Positions 43,447 to 52,962 of a stretch of 64,000 bases of DNA are shown piece after piece. A program made the translations under genes and the position numbers. The notes under the pieces are model-generated. The model saw only the letters and a program-made list of their open reading frames with translations, was not told the DNA's origin and did not search any database. Where the stretch lies: positions 1,082,501-1,146,500 of the forward strand of contig NZ_AP022673.1 of NCBI RefSeq assembly GCF_013374115.1, in the 5' to 3' direction. How positions within the stretch are numbered: the stretch's first letter is position 1; each line of letters starts with the position of its first letter. The DNA is from Sphingomonas sp. HMP9. Its GTDB lineage: Bacteria > Pseudomonadota > Alphaproteobacteria > Sphingomonadales > Sphingomonadaceae.

Positions 43447-45399
43447 ATGCTCGCTTTCTTCCGCCGTCTTACCCATTCACGGGTCGGCGTGATCATCACC
43501 TTCCTCGTGCTCGGCGTGATCGCGCTCGCGTTCGCGGCGGGCGACGTCACGGGTCTCAGCTCGATGACCGGCGGCGCCGGCATCACCGGCGGCGACGTCG
43601 CGAAGGTCGGCAAGTCGGACGTGACTGCCAACCAGCTGAAGACGCAGGCGCAAACCGAGATGGAGGGCTTCCGCCAGCAGCAGCCGACGCTCGACATGGC
43701 GACCTTCGTCAACCAGGGCGGCTTCGACGGCACGCTCGACCGGATCATCTCCAGCATGGCGCTCGAACAATTCGGCCGCGCGCAGGGCATGGTCGTCAGC
43801 AAGCGCGCAATCGACGGCCAGATCGCCAGCATCCCCGCACTGCAGGGCCCGACCGGCAAGTTCGACGAGAATCTGTACCGACAGGTGCTCGCACAGCGGA
43901 AGCTCACCGACGCGCAGATCCGCAGCGACATCGAGCGCGACACCTTCGCGCAGCAACTCACCGTTCCCAGCACCGGCGCGACCCAGGTCGCGAGCCAGCT
44001 CGCCCTGCCCTACGCATCGCTGCTGCTCGAAAAGCGCACCGGCACGATCGGCTTCATCCCTGCTGCCGTCGTCCCCGCCGGCCCCGCGCCGAGCGAGGCG
44101 GACGTGAACACATTCTATCAGCGCAATATTGCGCGCTATACCGTCCCCGAGCGTCGCGTCGTCCGCTACGCAATCATCACGCCAGAGAGCGTCAAGGCAC
44201 AGGCCGTCCCCACCGACGCCGAGATCGCCAAGACCTATCAGCAGGATAGCGCACGCTATGCCGCGACCGAGAAGCGTGACGTCACGCAGGTCGTCGTCGC
44301 CGACCAGGCCGGCGCCGCTGCGATCGCCGCCAAGGTGAAGGGCGGCACGAGCCTAGCCGACGCAGCCCGCGGTGCCGGCCTCGAAGCCTCGACCCAGGCG
44401 GGCGTCGAGAAGGCCGCCTATGCCGGCACCACGTCGGCACAGGTTGCTGAGGCCGTCTTCGCCGCCGCCAACGGCACGGTGATCGGCCCGGTGCGCACGC
44501 TGCTCGGCTGGACCGTCGCCAAGGTCGACAAGATCGAGAAGGTCGCTGCGCGTTCGCTCGATCAGGTGCGAGGCGAGATCGCCGCCGCGCTGGGCATCCG
44601 TAAGTCGGCCGAGGCGCTCTCGGCGATTCACGACAAGATCGACGATTCGCTGTCGAACAACGCGACGTTCGACGAGGTCATCGCCGACCAGAAGCTCCAG
44701 CCGGTCACCACGCCCGCGCTGACCGCGAACGGAGTCGATCCGGACGCGGCGACCAAGCCCGACCCGGCGCTCGCACCGCTCGTCGCCGCGGCCTTCCAGG
44801 CCGCCGATGGCGACGGTCCGCAGCTGGTCCAGGTCGGCACCGATGGTGGTTTTGCCGTCGTCGCGCTCGGTCGGGTCGTCCGGTCGGCACCGCGTCCGCT
44901 GGCGCAGGTTCGCGCCGTGGTGCTCAAGGACGTGACGGCCGACCGCGCCCGCCAGGCCGCCCGTCGCGTCGCCGGCGAAGTGCTGGCACGCATCAACAAG
45001 GGCATGCCGATCCAGCAGTCGCTGGCGCAGACCAAGCTGCCGATGCCGCCCGCACGCACGCTGACCGCCGCCCGCGCGCAGCTCGCTGCCGATCCGCGCG
45101 GTGCGCCGCCCGCACTCGTGCTGATGTTCAGCATGGCGCCGAACACCGCCAAGACACTCGCCGCGCCCGACGACAGCGGCTGGTTCGTCATCAAGCTCGA
45201 CAGCGTCCAGAGCGGCAACGCGACTGGCAACGATGCGGCGATCAAGGCTGGGCGCGGCAACATCGCCCGCTCGGTCGGTCGCGAATATGTCGAGCAGTTC
45301 GCCAAGGCGGTTCGTGCCGATGTCGGCGTGAAGACCAACCCGGCCGCACTCGCGCGCGTCCGTGCCGACCTGCTCGGCCAGGGCGGCTCGGGCAACTGA
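43447..45399 (+). CDS. ppiD: Membrane-anchored peptidyl-prolyl isomerase (PpiD/SurA-N type)
   Basis: A 650-residue inner-membrane foldase facing the periplasm. One membrane helix lies at residues 13-31 (V-G-V-I-I-T-F-L-V-L-G-V-I-A-L-A-F). A SurA-N-like helical chaperone domain is at roughly 50-200, with the family stretch G-G-F-D-G-T-L-D-R-I-I-S and S-D-I-E-R-D. A parvulin-like region follows in the middle (about 230-370), and its G-W-T-V-A-K-V stretch resembles the end of a parvulin domain. PpiD assists outer-membrane and periplasmic proteins near the translocon. Its stop is 7 bases before trpE, so the two are co-transcribed, a linkage seen in many alphaproteobacteria. Confidence 0.92.
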   Translation: MLAFFRRLTHSRVGVIITFLVLGVIALAFAAGDVTGLSSMTGGAGITGGDVAKVGKSDVTANQLKTQAQTEMEGFRQQQPTLDMATFVNQGGFDGTLDRIISSMALEQFGRAQGMVVSKRAIDGQIASIPALQGPTGKFDENLYRQVLAQRKLTDAQIRSDIERDTFAQQLTVPSTGATQVASQLALPYASLLLEKRTGTIGFIPAAVVPAGPAPSEADVNTFYQRNIARYTVPERRVVRYAIITPESVKAQAVPTDAEIAKTYQQDSARYAATEKRDVTQVVVADQAGAAAIAAKVKGGTSLADAARGAGLEASTQAGVEKAAYAGTTSAQVAEAVFAAANGTVIGPVRTLLGWTVAKVDKIEKVAARSLDQVRGEIAAALGIRKSAEALSAIHDKIDDSLSNNATFDEVIADQKLQPVTTPALTANGVDPDAATKPDPALAPLVAAAFQAADGDGPQLVQVGTDGGFAVVALGRVVRSAPRPLAQVRAVVLKDVTADRARQAARRVAGEVLARINKGMPIQQSLAQTKLPMPPARTLTAARAQLAADPRGAPPALVLMFSMAPNTAKTLAAPDDSGWFVIKLDSVQSGNATGNDAAIKAGRGNIARSVGREYVEQFAKAVRADVGVKTNPAALARVRADLLGQGGSGN

Positions 45400-45406
45400 T
45401 CGTCCG

Positions 45407-46897
45407 ATGAGCGCGCGTGAAGCACTCGCCCAGGGGCGTCCCGCGCTCGTCTGGCGTCGTCAGGTCGCCGACACCGAAACGCCGGTCGCCGCGGCGCTGA
45501 AGCTCATCGAGCCGGGGCGTGGCGATTTCCTTCTCGAATCGGTCGAGGGCGGCGCGACACGCGGCCGCCACAGCCTGATTGGCCTCGCGCCCGACCTGCT
45601 GTTCCGCGCCTATGGCCACAACGCCGAGATCAATCGCCACTGGGCGACCGACCGCGACACGTTCGAGCCTTGTCCCGTGCCGACGCTGGACGCGTTGCGC
45701 GCGCTGGTCGCCGAATGCCGCGCGGACGTTCCCGCCGAACTGCCCCGCGCGCTGGCCTGTCTGGTCGGCTATTTCGGCTATGAGACGATCGGCCTTGTCG
45801 AGACCTTGCCGCAACCGACGGTCGACCCGCTCGGCCTGCCCGACATGATCTTCGTGCGCCCGACCGTCGTCCTGGTGTTCGATCGCCTGGCCGACGCGCT
45901 GTACCTGGTCGCACCGGCCTGGCCCGATCCGGCCCGCAATGCCGACACGATCGTGACCGAGGCGGAAGAGCGCCTCGACGCGGTCGCGGCGAAGCTCGCG
46001 AGCACCCCCGTCCCCGCACCCATCCGCGCCGACGTCGCCGAACCCGCCTACACGCCAGCACTGCCCGAGGGCCGCTACGGCGAGATGGTCGCCGCCGCGA
46101 AGGACTATATCCTCGCCGGCGACATCTTCCAGGTGGTGCTCGCGCAGCGCTTCAGCACGCCGTTCGCGCTGCCGCCGTTCGAGCTCTACCGCTCGCTGCG
46201 CCGCATCAATCCCTCGCCGTTCCTCTATCACCTCGATCTGCCCGGCTTCGCGCTGATCGGCTCGAGCCCCGAAATCCTCGTCCGCGTCCGCGACGACGAA
46301 GTGACGATCCGCCCGATCGCCGGTACGCGCCCGCGCGGCAAGACCGCCGCCGAGGACGAGGTGAACCGGATCGGCCTGCTCGCCGACCCAAAGGAGCGCG
46401 CGGAACATCTGATGCTGCTCGATCTCGGGCGCAACGACGTCGGCCGGGCGGCATCGCCCGGCTCGGTGCGCGTGACGGCCAGCTACGGCGTCGAATTCTA
46501 CAGCCACGTCATGCACATCGTCTCGAACGTCGTCGGCACGCTATCGCCCGACAAGGACGCACTCGACGCGCTGTTCGCCGGCTTCCCCGCCGGCACCGTC
46601 AGCGGCGCGCCGAAAGTCCGCGCCTGCCAGATCATTGCCGAGCTGGAACCCGAACGGCGCGGCGCGTACGCCGGCGGCGTCGGCTATTTCTCGCCCGACG
46701 GTTCGATGGACTCGTGCATCGTCCTGCGCACCGCGGTCGTGAAGGACGGCACCATCCACGTCCAGGCCGGCGCCGGTATCGTCGCCGACAGCATCCCCGA
46801 ATACGAGCAACGCGAATGCGAGGCCAAGGCCGGCGCGATCCTCGCCGCCGCCCGCGAAGCGGTCAGCCGGGCAAAGGCCCCCGGCTTCGGGCAGTAG
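45407..46897 (+). CDS. trpE: Anthranilate synthase component I
   Basis: TrpE makes anthranilate from chorismate, using ammonia from TrpG, in the first step of tryptophan synthesis. The 496-residue protein has L-L-E-S at 42-45, the tryptophan-feedback site. The chorismate-binding half includes P-S-P-F-L-Y-H-L, G-S-S-P-E-I-L-V, the P-I-A-G-T-R-P-R-G motif and G-A-P-K-V-R-A. It starts at the ATG at 45407, seven bases after ppiD, without a strong ribosome site, which suggests coupling. Its partner trpG is about 700 bases downstream, beyond a minus-strand gene. Confidence 0.96.
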   Translation: MSAREALAQGRPALVWRRQVADTETPVAAALKLIEPGRGDFLLESVEGGATRGRHSLIGLAPDLLFRAYGHNAEINRHWATDRDTFEPCPVPTLDALRALVAECRADVPAELPRALACLVGYFGYETIGLVETLPQPTVDPLGLPDMIFVRPTVVLVFDRLADALYLVAPAWPDPARNADTIVTEAEERLDAVAAKLASTPVPAPIRADVAEPAYTPALPEGRYGEMVAAAKDYILAGDIFQVVLAQRFSTPFALPPFELYRSLRRINPSPFLYHLDLPGFALIGSSPEILVRVRDDEVTIRPIAGTRPRGKTAAEDEVNRIGLLADPKERAEHLMLLDLGRNDVGRAASPGSVRVTASYGVEFYSHVMHIVSNVVGTLSPDKDALDALFAGFPAGTVSGAPKVRACQIIAELEPERRGAYAGGVGYFSPDGSMDSCIVLRTAVVKDGTIHVQAGAGIVADSIPEYEQRECEAKAGAILAAAREAVSRAKAPGFGQ

Positions 46898-46902
46898 ACC
46901 TT

Positions 46903-46987
46903 GTCATCCTGACTAAAGTCAGGATCCAGGGCCACGATGGTCGACATCCGTTACCCCGCGCCCTCACTTTCGTGAGGACGCGGGACG
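46903..46987. repeat. REP-like inverted repeat (gtcatcctgac class)
   Basis: The palindrome gtcatcctgactaaagtcag and the following aggatcc, then a second half ccctcactttcgtgagg with a changed sequence, give an imperfect copy of the element at 31883. It lies between the convergent ends of trpE and the gene at 47009. Confidence 0.75.
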
Positions 46988-47008
46988 ACGTAACTATTCC
47001 TTTGCAGC

Positions 47009-47413
47009 TTACGGCTGCGTATTCGACTCGCTGGCCGAAGCACGACGCTCCGCGGCAAACGCCTGGTTCCGCTGCATGGCGCACCCAGACTGCCCCCCGG
47101 TGCCGACCGGCGAACACGTATCGGGCAGGCCACCCGCCACCCGTCCGACCTGGTCCATCGTCGCCGCGCGGTTCACCCAGCTCTGGTTCTTCGCCGCGAT
47201 CGGCTTGTCGTCGCGCAGCTGCTTGGGGATGCGATACGGCTGCTCGAGCGTCGAACACACCACGATTTCGCCGGCGGTCGACTTGGGGCAAGCCTGGTTA
47301 CCGGTCAGCGTCACGCTGCGGATGCGCTGCGGCGGCGTGTCGACCTGTGCCTCCTGCGCGGCGGCCATGGCGGGAAACGCGATCAGTGCGGCGAGGACGG
47401 CGGTACGAAACAT
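47009..47413 (-). CDS. Exported small protein of unknown function
   Basis: A 134-residue protein with a signal peptide (M-F-R-T-A-V-L-A-A-L-I-A, cleavage at A-A-A-Q near residue 19). The mature part contains four cysteines (N-Q-A-C-P, V-V-C-S, D-T-C-S and G-C-A-M), which could form two disulfides in the periplasm. The family is common in sphingomonads but I know no function. AAGGAG eight bases before the ATG supports the start. It lies on the opposite strand between trpE and trpG, so it splits the trp genes. Confidence 0.82.
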   Translation of the reverse strand: MFRTAVLAALIAFPAMAAAQEAQVDTPPQRIRSVTLTGNQACPKSTAGEIVVCSTLEQPYRIPKQLRDDKPIAAKNQSWVNRAATMDQVGRVAGGLPDTCSPVGTGGQSGCAMQRNQAFAAERRASASESNTQP

Positions 47414-47613
47414 CGAGTAAGCTCCTTTGAAGTGACAACGTCCGCCAGTCGGCATGGCTCCACCCTGAATGATCTGCAGCGGCGTGACGACGGCGACGCC
47501 CGCGGCGTGCTGCCCCACCTGTCTGACCCGCCTGCCGATACGGTGTAACATGGTCCTCGCGGTACAGAGTGCAACACCGTTGCATGCCCCTGCGCATCGG
47601 CTATGGCGACGCC

Positions 47614-48210
47614 ATGATCCTCGTCGTCGACAATTACGACAGCTTCACCTGGAACCTCGTCCATTACCTGATGGAACTGGGCGTCGAGGTGGAAGTCGTC
47701 CGCAACGATGCGATCTCCGCCGGGCAGGCTCTGTCGTCGGGCGCGGACGCGTTCCTCATCTCTCCCGGCCCCTGCACGCCGACCGAGGCAGGCGTCAGCC
47801 TCGATCTCGTCGCCGCCTGCGCGGACGCTGGCAAGCCGCTGCTCGGCGTGTGCCTCGGCCATCAGGCGATCGGTCAGCATTTCGGCGGCAAGGTCGAGCG
47901 CGGCGGGCTCATGCACGGCAAGACCTCGCCGGTGCTCCACGACGACACCGGGCTATATGCGGGTCTCCCATCGCCGTTCATCGCCACGCGCTATCACTCG
48001 CTGATCGTCAACGCCGTGCCCGATACGCTGGTGGTGAACGCCACCGCGCAGGACGGCACGGTGATGGGCTTCCGCCACAAGACACTGCCGATCCACGGCG
48101 TCCAGTTCCACCCCGAAAGCATCGCCACCGAGCACGGCCACGCGATGCTCGCGAACTTCCTGAGAATGGCCGAGATCCCGGTAAAGCCGCGCGAAGGCTT
48201 GGAACTGTGA
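47614..48210 (+). CDS. trpG: Anthranilate synthase component II (glutamine amidotransferase)
   Basis: TrpG hydrolyses glutamine and passes ammonia to TrpE. The 198-residue class-I amidotransferase has the oxyanion segment P-G-P-C-T-P at 51-56, the nucleophile Cys80 in G-V-C-L-G-H-Q, and the His166/Glu168 pair in Q-F-H-P-E-S. The ATG at 47614 was chosen because it starts directly with [11 protein letters not shown], the usual beginning. Its stop overlaps the trpD GTG start. The same subunit may serve p-aminobenzoate synthase, as in other bacteria with a single copy; that cannot be judged here. Confidence 0.96.
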   Translation: MILVVDNYDSFTWNLVHYLMELGVEVEVVRNDAISAGQALSSGADAFLISPGPCTPTEAGVSLDLVAACADAGKPLLGVCLGHQAIGQHFGGKVERGGLMHGKTSPVLHDDTGLYAGLPSPFIATRYHSLIVNAVPDTLVVNATAQDGTVMGFRHKTLPIHGVQFHPESIATEHGHAMLANFLRMAEIPVKPREGLEL

Positions 48211-49199
48211 CGACCACCACGCTTCTGCCCGATCCATCCTCCCCGCTCACGCGCGAATCCGCCCGCGAGGCGTTCGCCGACATCCTAGACGCACGCGCCA
48301 GCGACGATGCGATCGCCACCTTCCTCACCGATCTCGCGACCCGCGGCGAGACCAGCATCGAGATCGCCGAAGCCGCACGCGCGCTCCGCAACCGGATGCT
48401 CCCGATCGACGCCCCTGCCGGCGCGATCGACGTCTGCGGCACCGGCGGCGACGGTCACCACACCTTGAACGTCTCGACCGCGGTCGCACTGGTCGTCGCA
48501 GCGACCGGCGTCCCCGTCGCCAAGCACGGCAACCGCGCCGCCTCCAGCAAGGCGGGCGCCGCCGACACGCTGGAAGTCCTCGGCCTCGACATGGACCGCG
48601 CCGGCGCCACCGCCGAGGCCAGCCTCAACGACATCGGCATCGCCTTCCTGTTCGCCGCCAACCACCACCCGGCGATGAAGCGCATCACCCCGATCCGCCA
48701 GCGCATCGGCAAGCGCACGATCTTCAACCTGATGGGCCCGCTCGCCAACCCGGCCGGGACCACCCGCCAACTGATCGGCATCGCCCGCCCAGACTACGTC
48801 ACGCTCTACGCCGACGCACTCGAACAGCTCGGCACGCAAGCCGCGCTCGTCGTGTCCGGCGAAGAAGGCCTCGACGAACTGTCGGGCGCCGGCCCCAGCA
48901 TCGTTGCGTCCGTCGGCAGCATCGCGCTCCCAACAAGCATCGCCCCCGAGGACGCCGGCCTCACCCGCCACGCCATCACCGACATCCGTGGCGGCGACGC
49001 GCATCACAACGCCGACGCGCTCCGCCGCCTGCTCAAGGGCGAGACGGGCGCGTACCGCGACGCCGTCCTGCTCAACGCCGCCGCCGCCTTGATGGTCGCC
49101 GGCACCGTCCCCACCCTCGTCGATGGCGTGGCAAAAGCCGCCGCCGCTCTCGACACCGGCAGCGCCGACGCGCTGCTCGCCCGCTGGATCGCCTACTGA
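48207..49199 (+). CDS. trpD: Anthranilate phosphoribosyltransferase
   Basis: TrpD joins anthranilate to phosphoribosyl pyrophosphate. The 330-residue protein shows the phosphate loop C-G-T-G-G-D-G near residues 77-83, followed by [14 protein letters not shown], and the [13 protein letters not shown] stretch. All are diagnostic. The start is a GTG overlapping the trpG stop as GTGA, so the two are translationally coupled. trpC follows after one base. Confidence 0.97.
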   Translation: MTTTTLLPDPSSPLTRESAREAFADILDARASDDAIATFLTDLATRGETSIEIAEAARALRNRMLPIDAPAGAIDVCGTGGDGHHTLNVSTAVALVVAATGVPVAKHGNRAASSKAGAADTLEVLGLDMDRAGATAEASLNDIGIAFLFAANHHPAMKRITPIRQRIGKRTIFNLMGPLANPAGTTRQLIGIARPDYVTLYADALEQLGTQAALVVSGEEGLDELSGAGPSIVASVGSIALPTSIAPEDAGLTRHAITDIRGGDAHHNADALRRLLKGETGAYRDAVLLNAAAALMVAGTVPTLVDGVAKAAAALDTGSADALLARWIAY

Positions 49200-49200
49200 C

Positions 49201-49977
49201 ATGACCATGCTCGACCGTATTCTCGAGACCAAGCGCGCCGAAGTCGCCGCGCGCAAGGCCACCACCTCGCTCGCCGATATCGACGCCGGGATCGCCCGCA
49301 TGTCGAAACCGCGCGGCTTCCGCGCCGCGCTCGATGCGAAGGCCGGCTATGCGCTGGTCGCCGAGGTCAAGAAGGCCAGTCCCTCAAAGGGCCTGATTCG
49401 CGCCGATTTCGACCCCGTCGCGCATGCCCGCGCCTATGAGGCCGGCGGTGCCGCCTGCCTGTCCGTCCTGACCGACGAAAAATGGTTCCAGGGAGCCGAC
49501 GCGTACCTGACCGCCGCGCGCGACGCGGTGTCGATCCCGGTCCTGCGCAAGGACTTCATGGTCGATCCGTGGCAGGCGACCGAGGCGCGCGCGATCGGTG
49601 CCGACTGCATCCTGATCATCGTCGCTGCGCTCGACGACGTCCAGATGGCCGAGATCGAAGCCTCCGCGCTCGAATGCGGCATGGACGTGCTGGTCGAGGT
49701 CCATGACGCGCACGAGATGGAGCGCGCTCTGAACCTCAAGTCGCGGCTCATCGGCGTCAACAACCGCGACCTGCGCGACTTCACCGTCGATTTCCAGCGC
49801 ACCTACGACCTCGTCGGCAAGGCGCCGAAAGACTGCACCTTCGTCGCCGAGAGCGGCCTGACGACCCGCGCCGAACTCGACGCGATGGCCGAGCACGACA
49901 TACGCTGCTTCCTGATCGGCGAAGCGCTGATGCGCCAGGACGACGTCGAAGCCGCGACCCGAGCGCTGGTAGGATGA
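49201..49977 (+). CDS. trpC: Indole-3-glycerol phosphate synthase
   Basis: TrpC closes the indole ring from carboxyphenylamino-deoxyribulose phosphate. The 258-residue TIM-barrel protein contains [10 protein letters not shown] near 54-63 with the catalytic lysine, [19 protein letters not shown], and G-V-N-N-R-D-L. It is monofunctional (no TrpF fusion). It starts one base after trpD and overlaps moaC by four bases. Confidence 0.97.
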   Translation: MTMLDRILETKRAEVAARKATTSLADIDAGIARMSKPRGFRAALDAKAGYALVAEVKKASPSKGLIRADFDPVAHARAYEAGGAACLSVLTDEKWFQGADAYLTAARDAVSIPVLRKDFMVDPWQATEARAIGADCILIIVAALDDVQMAEIEASALECGMDVLVEVHDAHEMERALNLKSRLIGVNNRDLRDFTVDFQRTYDLVGKAPKDCTFVAESGLTTRAELDAMAEHDIRCFLIGEALMRQDDVEAATRALVG

Positions 49978-50441
49978 CGGGCCTCACGCACATCGACGAA
50001 GCCGGTGCGGCGAGGATGGTCGACGTCGGCGGCAAGGCGGTCACCGCCCGCGAGGCGGTCGCCTCCGGCCGCATCACCATGTCCGCCGAAGCCGCCGCCG
50101 CGATCGGCGCCGGCACCGCGAAGAAGGGCGACGTCCTGGCGGTCGCGCGCGTTGCCGGCATCATGGCCGCCAAGCGTACCAGCGACCTGATCCCGCTCTG
50201 CCACCCGCTACCGCTAACCAAGGTCGAGATCGACCTCGTGGTCGACACAACCGGCGTCACCGCCACCGCGACCGCCTCGACTGAAGGCAAGACCGGCGTC
50301 GAGATGGAAGCCCTGACGGCTGCAACCGTAACCCTCCTGACGATCTACGACATGGCCAAAGCGATCGACAAGACGATGGTCCTCTCCGACATCCGCGTCC
50401 GCGCCAAATCCGGCGGCAAATCCGGCAACTGGACCGCATAA
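49974..50441 (+). CDS. moaC: Cyclic pyranopterin monophosphate synthase MoaC
   Basis: MoaC, with MoaA, makes cyclic pyranopterin monophosphate, the first intermediate of molybdenum cofactor. The 155-residue protein has the start L-T-H-I-D-E-x-G, the active-site stretch [11 protein letters not shown] at 73-83, G-V-E-M-E-A-L-T-A, and K-A-I-D-K near the C-terminus. It overlaps trpC as ATGA and so belongs to the trp transcript, an arrangement widespread in alphaproteobacteria. moeA follows 1.3 kb later. Confidence 0.96.
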   Translation: MTGLTHIDEAGAARMVDVGGKAVTAREAVASGRITMSAEAAAAIGAGTAKKGDVLAVARVAGIMAAKRTSDLIPLCHPLPLTKVEIDLVVDTTGVTATATASTEGKTGVEMEALTAATVTLLTIYDMAKAIDKTMVLSDIRVRAKSGGKSGNWTA

Positions 50442-50452
50442 CGACAAAACCC

Positions 50453-50505
50453 TCTCCCCAACGGGGAGAGGGAAAGACGCCGAAGGCGGCGAAGGGTGAG
50501 GGCAC
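50453..50505. repeat. REP-like palindrome after moaC
   Basis: A ccctctcccc-aac-ggggagaggg stem of ten base pairs, then gccgaaggcggcg and gggtgaggg, makes half of the element seen at 5540-5638. It lies between convergent moaC and the TonB gene and may also act as a transcription stop. Confidence 0.75.
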
Positions 50506-50553
50506 GCGAGGCAATACCCAAGGGGTAGGAGCCGCACCCCGACCGCAAGGGTT

Positions 50554-51288
50554 CTAGTCTTCGATCGTCCAGTAGTGATCCTGCACGATCGTCGACTCCA
50601 CCGGCCGCCCCGCTGCATCCAGCGATGGATCATAGCGAAGCCGCTGCTCGATCAACCGGCAGGTCAGGCTGTCCAGCACCCCGCTCCCGCTCGACCGCGT
50701 CACCCGGCAATCCGACACACGCCCGCTCACCTGGACGACATAGCGGACTGAAACCACGCCACGAATACCCGTTCTCGGCGCGTCGCTCGGGTAATCAGAA
50801 TCCTTCAACCGCCCCTTGCGCCACCGCGGCGGCGTTTCCTCGCCACCCCCACCGTCCCCATCACCATAGCCGCCGCTCCCGGTGCCGTTGCCGATCCCGC
50901 CACTCCCAGTCCCCGGCCCGCGCACATCCGAAGCGCCAGCGGTCGCCTGCGCGCCCAACCCGGCCTTCTCCGCAACCACGACCGGCGGCGGCACCATCAC
51001 CGGCACCACCGGCGGCGGCGCCACGACCTCGGTCGCCTTCGACTTCAGATTGGGCGGCGACGCGGCGCCCTGAGGCTTGCGACTGGGCGACGGGCGTGGC
51101 CTGACCTTCTCGACCGGCGGCGGAGGCGGTGGCGGCGCCACGCCGAACACCTTCAGCGCGTCGGTAACGGCAGCCGGCATCGGCACGACCAGCCCATTGA
51201 GCAGTGCATAGCCAAGCACCCCCGGCAGCAGGACGGCCCCAACCGCCGCGCCGATCCTGTCTCTCGTCCGTGGCTGGGTAACCGTCAT
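50554..51288 (-). CDS. TonB-like energy transducer
   Basis: A 244-residue TonB-type protein that passes proton-motive energy to outer-membrane receptors. One N-terminal membrane helix (about 13-37) is followed by a proline-rich stretch with seven prolines in a row, a Pro/Val-rich spacer and a Gly-rich linker (about 120-160). The C-terminal TonB domain has G-V-V-S-V-R-Y-V-V near 180 and the two conserved cysteine-containing helices ending at L-R-Y-D-P. No exbB or exbD is adjacent. The start is uncertain (51288 or 51309). It splits the moaC-moeA pair by sitting on the opposite strand. Confidence 0.88.
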   Translation of the reverse strand: MTVTQPRTRDRIGAAVGAVLLPGVLGYALLNGLVVPMPAAVTDALKVFGVAPPPPPPPVEKVRPRPSPSRKPQGAASPPNLKSKATEVVAPPPVVPVMVPPPVVVAEKAGLGAQATAGASDVRGPGTGSGGIGNGTGSGGYGDGDGGGGEETPPRWRKGRLKDSDYPSDAPRTGIRGVVSVRYVVQVSGRVSDCRVTRSSGSGVLDSLTCRLIEQRLRYDPSLDAAGRPVESTIVQDHYWTIED

Positions 51289-51367
51289 CCTATTGATCTG
51301 GTGTCTCATTGCGCGCCAGAAAAGCCCCTTGCCGCATGAACGGAAGCTGGCCGGCGGCGCCACAAAC

Positions 51368-51490
51368 CCCACCCCGGCGAAGGCCGGGGCCCAGTTGGCA
51401 CGGCTCAGCTAATAACGAGCGACGTCCGCCCAACCGTGTTTCCCCGCGAAGGCGGGAACCCAGCCTGGGCTGCCGCCTTCGCGGGAGCAC
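51368..51490. repeat. Two REP-like palindromes upstream of moeA
   Basis: One module, ccaccccggcgaaggccggg with gcccagttgg, matches the left arm of the element at 24643. A second, ttccccgcgaaggcgggaac facing ccgccttcgcgggagc, follows after about 40 bases. The remainder of the 51289-51712 gap shows no gene; an AT-richer stretch around 51655-51690 may hold the moeA promoter. Confidence 0.75.
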
Positions 51491-51712
51491 AAGGCGGCTG
51501 TAGCCAACGTCCGATACACCGGATCGCCGCTCCCCCCCGGCGCCACAACACCTGTCCTACACGCCAAACCGATGGCACAGCACGGAACATACCGCGGCAC
51601 CCCGCGCTTCCCCTCACGAGACGACCCCAAAGCGCGAACCGCCAAACCGCTCCCAGCGTCTATACTTTCTATACTTCACTTTTCAGAACCGCCTAAAAAC
51701 AGAGCCTTAAGC

Positions 51713-52894
51713 ATGACCCTAGTCCCCGTCGCCGAAGCCCAGACCCGCCTCTTCGCCATGGCCCCTCGCGTGGGCAGCGAGACTGTGTCGCTGCGCGAAG
51801 CCGCCGGCCGGTGGGCCGCCGAGGACATTCTCGCTCGCCGCACGCAGCCGGCGGCCGACCTCTCGGCGATGGACGGCTACGCGATCCGGTTCGCCGACCT
51901 TCCCGGCCCCTGGACCGTCATCGGCGAAAGCGCCGCCGGCCGTCCCTTCACCGGCAAGGTCGCTCCCGGCGAAGCCACCCGCATCTTCACCGGCGCGGCA
52001 ATGCCCGAAGGTGCCGACACCGTGATGGTCCAGGAAGAGGCCGAACGTGATGGCGCGACCCTGATCCTGGCCGGCGAAGGCCCGCCGACGTTCGGCCGCA
52101 ACACCCGCCGCAAAGGGCTCGACTTCTCGACCGGCACTAGGCTGATCGCCGCCGGCGACCGCCTAAGCCCCGCCCGCATCGCCGTCGTCGCGACCGGCGG
52201 GCACGGCAGCCTGACCGTCAACCGCCGCGTCCGCGTCGCCGTCGCCGCCACGGGCGACGAACTCGTCCCCCCCGGCACGACCACCGACGGCGTCGCACTT
52301 CCCGAATCGAACGGCGTCATGCTCGCCGCGATGCTCGCCGACATGCCCGTCGACGTTATCGATCTCGGCATCCTCCCCGACAATCTAGAGATCCTGCGCG
52401 AGGCCTTCGCGAGCGTTCAAGCCGACCTGCTCGTTACCACCGGCGGCGCCTCGGTCGGCGATCACGACCTTGTCCGCCCGGCGATCGAAGCCGCCGGCGG
52501 CCGAATCGATTTCTGGCGGATCGCCCTGCGCCCCGGCAAGCCGATGATGGCGGGGCGGATCGGCGAGATGATGGTGCTCGGCCTGCCCGGCAACCCGGTC
52601 TCCGCGTTCGTCACCGCCGCGCTGTTCGTGAAGCCCGTCGTCGCGCACATGGCCGGCGCGCGCGATCCGCTCCCTCAGTCGACCCACGCGCTGCTCGGCG
52701 AAGACCTGCCCGCCAACAATGCGCGCACCGACTATCTCCGCGCCGAGCTCCGCGACGGCAAGGCCTATGCCTCGACCATCCAGGACAGCTCGATGCTGCT
52801 CACGCTCGCGCGCTCGACCTGCCTGATCGTCCGCGCCGGCAACGCCCCGGCGGCCAGCGCAGGCGAATCGGCGGAAATCCTCGTGATTGCGTGA
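51713..52894 (+). CDS. moeA: Molybdopterin molybdotransferase MoeA
   Basis: MoeA inserts molybdate into adenylated molybdopterin. The 393-residue protein shows A-x-D-L-S-A-M-D-G-Y-A near 47-56, the F-T-G-A-A-M-P-E-G-A-D-T-V segment, the MoCF-domain V-A-A-T-G-D-E-L and T-T-G-G-A-S-V-G-D-H-D, and the G-L-P-G-N-P-V-S-A loop. All are usual. A longer frame upstream is not coding in character. It runs towards lexA, 68 bases later, and may be co-transcribed or separated by the lexA promoter. Confidence 0.95.
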   Translation: MTLVPVAEAQTRLFAMAPRVGSETVSLREAAGRWAAEDILARRTQPAADLSAMDGYAIRFADLPGPWTVIGESAAGRPFTGKVAPGEATRIFTGAAMPEGADTVMVQEEAERDGATLILAGEGPPTFGRNTRRKGLDFSTGTRLIAAGDRLSPARIAVVATGGHGSLTVNRRVRVAVAATGDELVPPGTTTDGVALPESNGVMLAAMLADMPVDVIDLGILPDNLEILREAFASVQADLLVTTGGASVGDHDLVRPAIEAAGGRIDFWRIALRPGKPMMAGRIGEMMVLGLPGNPVSAFVTAALFVKPVVAHMAGARDPLPQSTHALLGEDLPANNARTDYLRAELRDGKAYASTIQDSSMLLTLARSTCLIVRAGNAPAASAGESAEILVIA

Positions 52895-52920
52895 TACGGG
52901 CGCTTGACGGCGTTAATTAT

Positions 52921-52946
52921 GTTCCATAGAAGTTCCCAGTCTGTTC
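52921..52946 (+). promoter_or_regulatory. LexA operator with three GTTC half-sites
   Basis: GTTC occurs at 52921-52924, 52932-52935 and 52943-52946, each separated by exactly seven bases. This gives two overlapping copies of the alphaproteobacterial SOS box GTTC-N7-GTTC in front of lexA, with the last half-site 17 bases before the ATG. It fits autoregulation of lexA. Confidence 0.9.
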
Positions 52947-52962
52947 CGGACGGAGAACCGCC

